Notes under the pieces: model-generated | The model's database searches: none | The model's input: only the letters and a program-made list of their open reading frames with translations | What the model was told of the DNA's origin: nothing | Shown: piece by piece, positions 59,501 through 64,000 of the stretch | Layout of the letters: every line of letters starts with the position of its first letter | Position numbering within the stretch: the first letter of the stretch is position 1 | DNA from: JABSOG01 sp965277695 | GTDB lineage: Bacteria > Pseudomonadota > Gammaproteobacteria > Enterobacterales > Alteromonadaceae | Direction: 5' to 3' | NCBI GenBank assembly: GCA_965277695.1 | Contig: CBDIDQ010000091.1 | Span: forward strand, 1 to 64,000 | Length of the DNA: 64,000 nucleotides | Position numbers and translations under genes: made by a program

Positions 59501-60759
59501 ATGCGGCGACGTTAGAGATTTGGGGGCCGTTGCTCAATGGCGGTACTAGTGTGTTATATCCGCCACAAGCGGTGGATTTGACCTTGTTGAATCAAACCAT
59601 CAAGCAACATCAGGTCAATAGCTTGTGGTTGACTGCTGGTTTATTTGCCCAGTGGAGTTTCAGCGCTACCGAGTTAGCTTCACTGCGTTGGGTATTAGCC
59701 GGTGGTGATGTGGTTGACCCGGATGCGGTGCAACGGGTGTATAACGCGTTGCCTGAGGTGGCCATTGTTAATGGTTATGGACCAACGGAGGCGACGGTAT
59801 TTACCTGTTGTCATCCTATTGCTAATGAGGTGCCAAATGTTATACCAATAGGAAAACCCGTTAATGGCACTCAACTTTATGTGTTGTCAGCGGCGCAAAA
59901 ACTGCTGCCTCACGGGGCGGTTGGTGAGCTTTATATTGGCGGTGATGGTTTGGCGAATGGTTACCTTAATCAGCCCGAATTAAGCGCTCAACGGTTTATC
60001 GAAAACCCTTTCAGTGCCGAGCCTGATGCGCGTTTGTATCGCAGTGGTGATTTGGTGCGTTACCTGGCTGACGACAATTTGGCCTTTATCGGTCGGGTGG
60101 ATAGTCAGGTGAAAATTCGTGGTTTTAGAATCGAATTAGGCGAAATTGAGGCGCAGTTAAGCCAATGTCCGGGAGTTGCTTCAAGTTTGGTGTTAGTTCG
60201 GGAGGACGAGCCAGGTGACAAACGTTTGCTGGCGTATGTTATCGCTGACGCTGGGGTTGAAGAAGAGGGGGTTGAAGAAGAGAGAGTTGAAGAAGCACAG
60301 GCTGATTTGATTGCGCACTGCAAACACACCCTGCGAGCGCAATTGCCATCGCACATGGTGCCTTCCGCTTTTGTGATTGTTGATGCTTGGCCATTAACGC
60401 CTAACGGCAAAGTAGACAAACAGGCTTTACCGGCTCCAGATGGTTCGTTATTGGTTAAAGAATATCTGCCACCGAGTACTGAAACCGAAAAGGCGTTGAC
60501 CACTATTTGGGCTGATTTGCTCAACTTGGCGGCGGCTGACATCAGCATCACCACTGATTTCTTTGAGTTGGGTGGCCATTCATTGCTGGCGGTGCGGTTG
60601 GTGAATGATATTGAAGAAGCCACCGGCATTACCCTCAGTGTTGAACAAATATTTACCCATAATACTATAGATACCTTGGCCAGCGTTATAGAGCGGACAC
60701 AAGTACAAAAAACGGTTGAAGACCTCAATCACAATGAAATCGAAAGGATGGAATTTTAA
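47518..60759 (+). CDS. NRPS protein 3: docking - four C-A-T modules
   Basis: 4413 residues. TubC-type docking domain 1-50 (MRTNDILTLCEANGINLSV). Approximate C / A / T starts: module 3, 80/541/1060; module 4, 1147/1627/2165; module 5, 2249/2712/3240; module 6, 3325/3788/4335. By-eye codes: DAEDIGAVTK (acidic pocket, so a basic residue such as Lys/Arg/Orn), DILHAGFLFK (unrecognised), DASTIAAVCK (aromatic, Tyr/Phe-like) and DALWLGGVFK (Val-like hydrophobic). The C domains have HHIASDG except the first, HHIAADYW. All four carriers have GGHSLL. There is no epimerisation, methylation or thioesterase domain. The C-terminal tail LNHNEIERMEF nearly equals that of protein 1. Short in-frame repeats (NSEDNSED, IKNPLIKNPL, VEEEGVEEE) occur in linkers and loops. 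One-base overlap (TAATG) with protein 4. Confidence 0.93.
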   Translation: MRTNDILTLCEANGINLSVKAGQLRVVATREKLSEQLKTLLKENKQSLLAVLDDTEKKPFSQIVANTNTNANGEVSGPIPASYGQKRLWFIDKLDDGGVTYSSSNQLRVKGLLDLAALSFAINQVVKRHESLRSVFKEQDGEVFQVVLPHTEFVIEQTDLTDVAEAVQAQQISELTEVAGAIPFDLAADLMLRVRLFKLSDSEHILWLNVHHIAADYWSMEVLISELAVLYRAYQLGQADRLPPLAVQYGDYAIWQKAVLQGEVIAEQLDYWQATLKGIPTVHQLPLDRPRPAQRNYQGTEFRQQLDMATFVGLNHLSEANGATLFMTLHSAFAALLSRFSGESDIVMGTPIAGRAQHEIEPLIGFFVNTLVLRSDLCVDRPFDQQLQLDKQHILSAFEYQHTPFELLVETLNPSRNLQHNPLFQIGFSVRNNEETRFDIADLSFELLAAQNKNSKFDLDLLAITNADGLELLWDYSTELFDAATIARLSDSFATLLRGIVANPQTLVSELPLLSVEQKQQLLTSDCKPMSDYSANLTPKSLIHSLFEVQAAKTPDQIALVFGAQSLSYAELNSRANQLAYHLRTQGVVADTLVGLHVERSFDMVIAIVAILKAGGAYVPLDPSYPSARIEHILADSQLAHVVTFDQTQLNVSEQVKLITLDSSQLSAYPLGNLPQLTEQESQQGSHNLAYVIYTSGSTGQPKGVMIEHHSVVNLIASQQAHYQFTDDEAAIWFSSYAFDASVESLWLTLHNGGQLVIPTLDDIQQPSRFIDLLIQHQITHLDATPSYLMALGQLSSGYSLKRVITGGEACTNEVKQAVGELLINAYGPTETTVTSLSCVDYATQSDSRVIGRPVANTTVVVLDQQQQLTPFGVVGELYIGGAGVARGYLNQPELTAERFIKNPLIKNPLSDDPAERLYRTGDLVRYVADGDLAFIGRIDSQVKIRGFRVELGEIEAQLSHCEGVASALVLAREDKLVAYVVSAVGVELEPSQLRQTLQSLLPDYMVPSAFVMLDSWPLTVNGKVDKHALPAPDDHWLVGEYIAAQSDSEKALTVIWAELLQLAVDSISVVGNFFELGGHSLLAVRLVAEIRAKWQQELAIKLIFNSPTIRALAEHINLAEHVDSPELAVKRSPVTALTRQPDEAIIASFAQQRLWFIDQLQGGSAQYNMPVALQLDGDFAVAAAEQAIERIIGRHETLRTVFKAGVDGVTEQIIRSEFDFSLNCHDLTGLDSQAQQQKVNTLRVADSLKSFDLAQDLMVRVTYLQLSSSTSTSQPSSAVLLFNMHHIASDGWSMEILVKEFMQQYQAVVNGQADPLTPLSIQYADYAQWQRQWLTGEVLETQSDYWLKQLEDLPAVHGLSLDHARPAVKTHQGALVKQQLDANITGQLEQIATAHQLTPFMLLQGALALVLSRHSNSHDIVMGTPVANRMQRELEPLIGFFVNTLVLRTDTQHDTVADYLAHVRSVNLDAQTHQDIPFEQLVELCKVPRSTGHTPLFQIMFAMNNSDLTELAIEGVTLTPLDNSEDNSEDNSETVAKFDLNITAQMNSEGLGFCWTFDTALFSQAHIETLSGHLVNLLSAMADMPLNRLAASRSADLAMLSAAQQHYLVDSLNQTQVDYPQRDQLIHQLFAAQAAQTPDSIAVSFEDTVTGSETLSYKALDQASNRLAHYLQAQGVQSDTLVGLCVERGLDMMVGILAILKAGGAYVPLDPAYPTARLAQVLNDAGVTELLTQSGLVDDLKLADGLADGVNITQLDDSQAFQHYPCTAVELLTPQPLDSLAYVIYTSGSTGKPKGVAVAHDAFVCRLGYFAQLLSLGQGDVVPSIASFAFDISLLELIYPLTCGAQVKVLPLSTIKDISALSVQLEDCSFIHMVPSLAQLWLEEMKHKGSNYSRLNHFATGGDAVPASLLEALNDTLTATVLQFYGPTEAVLFAVCHPDAAAQSSALGRAVDNTDLYILDDQCGLQPFGVVGELCIGGKALARGYLNREALTAQHFIANPFSEIENARLYRTGDLVRYLPDGNLAFVGRKDDQVKIRGFRVELGEINYQLNACEAVSASMVLVRESKKLREGSNAKTLVAYVIPNDFDATNHSDLVTQLKQQLQQVLPEHMVPAAFVMLEQWPLTPNGKVDKKALPEPDGRLLAGEYIAAESETEHALVAIWAELLQLPADSLSVTANFFEIGGHSLLSVRLVGQIRSTLGVELALSDVFAQADIHSIALLVDKRVDKSMSTSRPPVIAITRDDKPLPLSFAQQRLWFIDQLQGGSANYNMPLALQVRGALLPDVVAQALQRIVQRHEVLRTVYQSVEGEAIQLINTPVDCPLSVIDLTQLSAAEQQDEVQRLALADATKAFDLTQDVMLRASWLMLASEQGILLFNMHHIASDGWSMQVLLKEFVAQYQAITHSQENPLAPLAIQYADYAQWQRNWLVDEVLQSQSDYWTTQLNELPTVHGLRLDHARPATKTHQGAVVKRQLAGELSERLQQIAIEHQLTPFMLLHGALALVLSRHSNSHDIVVGTPVANRLHSELEPLIGFFVNTLVLRADTRHDTLADYFGHIKTLNLAAQSHQDIPFEQLVERCKVPRSTAHTPLFQIMLSMNTHEQNALAIDGLSFAPLDNINAPAVAQFDLDISAQHSEDGFSFSWIYDTSLFTGAHIEALSGHLINLLTAMAALPAPQLAEFKPGDLTLLSQAQQHYLLDALNDTDVGYAEHQLIHQLFEAQVAQTPDNTAVVFAGQTLTYQQLNQTSNQLAHHLRAQGVTTDTLVGLCVERGVDMVIAILAILKAGGAYVPLDPDYPQARLDYMLQDTGLSLLLTHAGLASRFAEQLPLTLLDTAQHQAILANYSTENLPLAAEQTAASLAYIIYTSGTTGQPKGVMIAHAGVNNLSAAQQTRFNVNESSRVLHFASLGFDASVSELTMALLKGAALVVCDAEDKQNPQRFERLLVDNAITHMTLPPAFLAYLDPTKPYSLESIIVAGEACDEQLVRLWSDQSDFFNAYGPTETTVCATMGLLTADEPLSIGHAMANTQLYVLDDNQQLLPYGAVGELYIGGAGVAKGYLNQPELSAQRFIRHPFSADPQARLYKSGDLVRYLAAGHPGDLAFVGRIDDQVKIRGFRIELGEIESQLAHCEGVASALVLACQDEPGQQRLVAYLIAKEKAKEKDTDKALLISQCRQSLAAVLPSYMLPSAFIVLDAWPLTANGKVDKKALPSADDHILIGEYVSPQSATEKALTAIWANLLKLEADSISAIANFFELGGHSLLAVRLVAEVRTQLQQELLIKTIFDAPTIAALARHLDAADNALSKTPVRTPVIALTRQADEPVMASFAQQRLWFIDQKQGGSAEYNMPAALQVEGLFNVDAAEQAISRIIARHETLRTVFKTVNSDTLQIILSDFTFSLSRHDLTGQGQAVQQATIKQLMLDDGAKAFDLREDLMVRATYIQTESAAGVLLFNMHHIASDGWSMTILLQEFVTQYQAVVQSLASPLPPLAIQYADYAAWQRQWLVDGVLATQSAYWSHQLAELPAVHSLMLDHPRPAIKTNQGAMVSTQLDGKLSQQLQRIAAAYQLTPFMLLHGALALVLSRHSNSDDIVVGTPVANRLHSELEPLIGFFVNTLVLRANTRHHTLGDYLAHIRDLNLDAQTHQDLPFEQLVEQCNVPRSSGYTPLFQIMFSMNSNEHTELALEGLTFTALQSEQVIAKFDLDISVQLSEQGFAFSWVYDTALFSQGHIETLSEHLNTLLASISQVPESFVGDAPLDDLAMLSIDETDHLLHRCNDKHADYPKDQLIHQLFEAQVARAPEHIAVVCDLPDGELIQLSYQALNQASNRLAHYLRAQGVGNSSLVGLCVERSVDMLVGIIAILKAGGAYVPLDPNYPTARIAYMLQDTGLKHVLTQSGLSEKFGFADELQITALDDGMTMEFLKSYSSDNPEVNLVDGQAQTSSDSAYVIYTSGSTGQPKGVLTPHIGVVRLVKDADFITLDSSTRFMQVSSISFDAATLEIWGPLLNGGTSVLYPPQAVDLTLLNQTIKQHQVNSLWLTAGLFAQWSFSATELASLRWVLAGGDVVDPDAVQRVYNALPEVAIVNGYGPTEATVFTCCHPIANEVPNVIPIGKPVNGTQLYVLSAAQKLLPHGAVGELYIGGDGLANGYLNQPELSAQRFIENPFSAEPDARLYRSGDLVRYLADDNLAFIGRVDSQVKIRGFRIELGEIEAQLSQCPGVASSLVLVREDEPGDKRLLAYVIADAGVEEEGVEEERVEEAQADLIAHCKHTLRAQLPSHMVPSAFVIVDAWPLTPNGKVDKQALPAPDGSLLVKEYLPPSTETEKALTTIWADLLNLAAADISITTDFFELGGHSLLAVRLVNDIEEATGITLSVEQIFTHNTIDTLASVIERTQVQKTVEDLNHNEIERMEF

Positions 60760-63700
60760 TGAATGCAAAACAAATCATTGAGCTGTTGACGCAAAAACAG
60801 ATCATTATTGCTCAGTCTGCTGGCAAGCTCTCGGTTACTGCGGCTAAAGGGGCGGTGACTCCGATGTTGGCTGGGCTGATCCGCGATAATAAAGCGGCGT
60901 TGGTGGCTTATCTTGAGTCGGCACCGGGTGGTGAGATCACGGTCAAAAACCCGTTGTTGATGTCGAGTGTCTCGCGGGACAACAACATTCCGCTGTCTTT
61001 TGCACAACAGCAGTTGTGGATGATTGACAACATTGAAAGTGACAGTGCCAGCGCCAATTACAATGTGTTTAATGCCATGAAGGTTAGTGGTGAATTTGAT
61101 GAAGTGATTGCCGGGCAAGCCTTCAACCATATTATTGCGCGTCATGAGCCGTTACGGACTCGTTTTGTTCAGCAAGGCGAAGAGGTTTGGCAAGTGGTGG
61201 TCAAGGATGTTGATTTTCAATTGCAACGAATTGATTTACAACATCTTAATGGCAGACAACAGCAAGCACAGTTAGCCACTTATATTGATGAGCAAGGGCG
61301 TAAACCGTTTGATTTAAGCGCTGATTTGAAGGTGCGGGTAAGCTTTGTGCGCTTAGCGGTGGATAAAGGGGTGCTGGTGGTCAATATGCATCATATTGCC
61401 TCGGATAATTGGTCGATGGGGATATTTACCGAAGAGTTTATTCACGTTTATCAGTCACTTAAAGATGATCAGCCGATCACATTGACGCCATTAAAGGTGC
61501 AATATGCCGATTATGCGGTGTGGCAAAAAGATCACCTGCAAGGCGAGGTATTACAAGAGCTGCTGGATTACTGGCAAAACCGTTTGGCGGATATTCCTCA
61601 GGTGCACCAGTTGCCGCTTGATAAGGTCCGTCCTGAACGCTCTAGTTATCATGGCAATGTCCACCAGCAGCGGTTAGGTCAATCGATGAGAGATCAGCTG
61701 GTGGCATTGGCGCAGTCTCAGGGCGCGACACTTTATATGGTGTTGCAAAGTGCTTACGCGATTTTGTTGTCTCGTTTTAGTGGTGAGAGCGATATTGTCA
61801 TGGGGTCGGCGATTGCTAATCGAGGACAGGCGGAAATTGCGCCGCTGATCGGCTTTTTTGTTAATACCATGGTGCAACGGGTGGATGTGTCTGGCGACCC
61901 GCGTTTTGTTGATTTGCTGGCTCGCGGTAAACGTCATTTGCTGGCCGATTTCAAACATCAGCAATTACCCTTTGAATTATTGGTGGAGCATTTAAATCCA
62001 CAGCGACAGCTCAATCGTAATCCTTTGTTTCAGTTAGGTTTAAATTTGACTGTCAGTGAAGATGCCGGTGAGGAACTGAGCAATGATCTGGCCAAGACTC
62101 GGTTTGAATATATCAACAGGGGCGAAAACGTCAGTAACTTTGATTTAACCTTAAGTGTGGTGCAATCGGCTACTGGGTTGGTGATGGGTTGGCGTTATGC
62201 CACAGATGTGTTCAGCGAGCAGGGGATCGCTGAATTGGCCAGTGCTTTTGAGGTGTTGCTTGGCAGTATTGTGGCGGCACCCACAGCGAATATCAGTCAA
62301 TTAGCCTTGATCACCCCAGCGCAACGAGCCGATTTGCTTGAGACTAAACCTCAGCCTAAACCTCAGCCTACACCGTATTCGACAGATGTTTGTCTTCATC
62401 ATTTGTTTGAACAACAGGTTGCGCTACATCCGCAAAAAACTGCCTTGGTGATTAATGATCAGCAGTTGAGTTATGAGCAATTGAATGCCCGGGCTAATCA
62501 GTTGGCTCATTGCCTAATGAGCAAAGGCGTTAAACCGGATAGCCTAGTGGGTATTTGTGCTGAACGCTCCTTTGATATGGTGGTGGGTTTGTTGGCTATT
62601 CTCAAAGCGGGCGGGGCTTATGTGCCGATTGACCCGAGTTATCCAGCTGAGCGCAAGCGTTATATTTTGGCCGATTCGGCGGTGTCTTTAGTGGTTAGCC
62701 AAACCTCGCTCGCATCGTCATTACCATTGACTGCTCAGCAACTGGTTTTGCTTGATAGCCCTGAGTTGGCGAATCAACCGATGACGGCGTTAAACACCGA
62801 TGTTCAAAGCAATCATCTGGCTTATATGATTTATACCTCAGGCTCTACCGGTCAACCCAAAGGGGTGTTGGTGGAACATCAGTCGGTGGTTGAAAAGCTG
62901 CAAAGTGTGGCGCAGCACTACCAAATAACCGCTGATGACGCGATGTTATTGTTTGCCTCAATCAGTTTTGATGCCTCGGTGAGCCAGTTATTTGCGCCGT
63001 TAAGTGTCGGGGCGACGGTGGTGATCAGGCCCGATGATATTACTGAGCCAGTGGATTTTATGGCTTATGTGGTGGCCCATCAGGTCAGCCTAATGCATTT
63101 AGTGCCGCAGTATTTGAGCCAATTATTAGCCGATGACAGCCAACTAGCCACCCATTGGGATCAATCAAAATTACGCACGGTGATCAGCGGTGGTGATGTA
63201 TTAACCGCCAGTTTGGCCAATTTGTGGCGTGAAAAGGGGCGTGACATCGCTCTGTTTAACTCCTACGGACCCACTGAAACCACTATCACCGCCAGTAGCT
63301 TCGAATACGATGGGTGTGTGGTTGAAGGGGTCAGTCTGCCGATTGGCGCACCGTTAGGTAACAGCCAATTTTATGTGGTGGATGAGCAGTTGCAACTATT
63401 GCCGGTTGGCGCTGTGGGTGAATTGCTGGTTGGTGGCGCTGCGGTGGTTCGAGGTTATCACAATCATCCACAATTGACCGAACAACGGTTTATCACCAAT
63501 CCTTTCGTTAATGGTGAAACGCAAGCTGAGCGGTTATACCGCACTGGCGACCGGGTACGTCGATTGGCTGATGGCAACTTGTTATTTGTTGGTCGCCAGG
63601 ATGCTCAAGTGAAAATTCGTGGTTTTCGGGTTGAACCCGGTGAGGTTGAAGCACAGCTAAATGCTTGTCAGTGGGTGAAAAGCGCGGCGGTAGTGGTAGT

Positions 63701-64000
63701 GACCAATCAACAAGGTGACAAGAAACTCAACGCTTATGTGGTGGCGGCTGACTTGGCTCAAACTGATTTAGCTCAGACCGACTTGGCTTTGCTGAACGAT
63801 TATCTGGCGCAGCGATTGCCGTTTTATATGGTGCCCAGCGAATTGATTGCGTTAGACGCCTTACCGTTAACGGTCAGTGGCAAAATTGACCGAGCGGCTT
63901 TAGTGTTGCTTAAAAATGAGCAGACTGGCAATGAAAGTATTGCGCCCAGAGATGAGATTGAGCAGCAACTCCAAGTTATTTGGTTGGGACTGCTGGATGT
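60759..64000 (+). CDS. NRPS protein 4: docking - C - A - T..., cut by the window end
   Basis: Open for 1080 codons to the window edge. The TubC-type docking domain (MNAKQIIELLTQKQIIIAQ) is nearly the same as in protein 2. C domain about 80-515 with HHIASDNWSM near 211 (Asn in place of the usual Gly); A domain about 545-1030 (YMIYTSGSTGQPKG near 690), by-eye code DASHIGSITK as in protein 2; the carrier domain begins at the end (EIEQQLQVIWLGLLD). Later modules and any thioesterase lie outside the window. It overlaps the stop codon of protein 3. Confidence 0.92.
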   Translation, partial: MNAKQIIELLTQKQIIIAQSAGKLSVTAAKGAVTPMLAGLIRDNKAALVAYLESAPGGEITVKNPLLMSSVSRDNNIPLSFAQQQLWMIDNIESDSASANYNVFNAMKVSGEFDEVIAGQAFNHIIARHEPLRTRFVQQGEEVWQVVVKDVDFQLQRIDLQHLNGRQQQAQLATYIDEQGRKPFDLSADLKVRVSFVRLAVDKGVLVVNMHHIASDNWSMGIFTEEFIHVYQSLKDDQPITLTPLKVQYADYAVWQKDHLQGEVLQELLDYWQNRLADIPQVHQLPLDKVRPERSSYHGNVHQQRLGQSMRDQLVALAQSQGATLYMVLQSAYAILLSRFSGESDIVMGSAIANRGQAEIAPLIGFFVNTMVQRVDVSGDPRFVDLLARGKRHLLADFKHQQLPFELLVEHLNPQRQLNRNPLFQLGLNLTVSEDAGEELSNDLAKTRFEYINRGENVSNFDLTLSVVQSATGLVMGWRYATDVFSEQGIAELASAFEVLLGSIVAAPTANISQLALITPAQRADLLETKPQPKPQPTPYSTDVCLHHLFEQQVALHPQKTALVINDQQLSYEQLNARANQLAHCLMSKGVKPDSLVGICAERSFDMVVGLLAILKAGGAYVPIDPSYPAERKRYILADSAVSLVVSQTSLASSLPLTAQQLVLLDSPELANQPMTALNTDVQSNHLAYMIYTSGSTGQPKGVLVEHQSVVEKLQSVAQHYQITADDAMLLFASISFDASVSQLFAPLSVGATVVIRPDDITEPVDFMAYVVAHQVSLMHLVPQYLSQLLADDSQLATHWDQSKLRTVISGGDVLTASLANLWREKGRDIALFNSYGPTETTITASSFEYDGCVVEGVSLPIGAPLGNSQFYVVDEQLQLLPVGAVGELLVGGAAVVRGYHNHPQLTEQRFITNPFVNGETQAERLYRTGDRVRRLADGNLLFVGRQDAQVKIRGFRVEPGEVEAQLNACQWVKSAAVVVVTNQQGDKKLNAYVVAADLAQTDLAQTDLALLNDYLAQRLPFYMVPSELIALDALPLTVSGKIDRAALVLLKNEQTGNESIAPRDEIEQQLQVIWLGLLD

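Noticed and set aside
40780..64000. Epimerisation, N-methyltransferase or thioesterase domains in the NRPS
   Set aside because: Protein lengths are fully used by docking, C, A and T domains. Any thioesterase must lie beyond the window.

Overview
The window is chromosomal DNA of a Gram-negative bacterium. It encodes outer-membrane beta-barrel proteins, a TonB-dependent receptor, a periplasmic LolA-like protein and a secreted Vibrio-type M28 aminopeptidase with PPC domains. The gene content and moderate base composition suggest a marine gammaproteobacterium of the Alteromonadales type (Shewanella, Colwellia or Thalassomonas-like). The genus is a guess. I see no tRNA, rRNA or CRISPR array.

Layout. 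0-4 kb: electron-transfer flavoprotein genes (ETF-ubiquinone oxidoreductase divergent from etfB-etfA). 4-6.4 kb: a PhzF-like isomerase, an LRR fragment, short repeats and a 29-residue membrane peptide. 6.4-10.9 kb: a 1497-residue nuclease-STAND NTPase protein with about 20 tandem 34-residue repeats, bounded by a perfect 42-bp direct repeat; it looks like an antiviral STAND (Avs-like) gene. 11-13 kb: the secreted aminopeptidase. 13.2-14.3 kb: a decayed ATPase gene interrupted by a MITE-like element with a CTAG target duplication; removing the element restores the reading frame. 14.3-15.8 kb: non-coding, with tandem palindromic repeats. 15.8-21.6 kb: a YqaE-like peptide, a TetR regulator, an array of three 82-bp repeats carrying the probable TetR operator, and an RND exporter / LolA-like / outer-membrane barrel operon. 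21.9-29.5 kb: a frameshifted flavin monooxygenase, a DUF2059 protein, a truncated ATPase behind a double palindromic operator, an ATPase-TPR protein, an AlbA_2 (Schlafen-type) protein and a DUF1805 protein. 29.9-32.6 kb: a TonB-dependent receptor broken by one base in a G run.

32.7-64 kb is a biosynthetic region. First comes an apparent operon of a small 86-residue protein, a haem-oxygenase-like putative diiron enzyme and a cobalamin-binding radical SAM enzyme of the RiPP C-methyltransferase type. It has an operator-like dyad in front and a hairpin after the small gene, as is usual for a RiPP precursor. About 0.5 kb further on is a tightly packed operon: a penicillin-acylase-type Ntn hydrolase, a PvdE/SyrD-type cyclic-peptide ABC exporter, and four NRPS proteins with at least seven C-A-T modules (1+1+4+at least 1). 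The fourth runs off the window. The first C domain looks like a lipo-initiating starter C domain, so acylation, export and acylase trimming in the manner of pyoverdine is a reasonable model. TubC-type N-terminal docking domains and a shared C-terminal tail give a readable docking code: proteins 1 and 3 carry the same tail, and proteins 2 and 4 carry the same acceptor.

Two CDSs (flavin monooxygenase, TonB receptor) are each broken by a single-base shift near short homopolymers. These could be real or sequencing errors and should be checked against reads.
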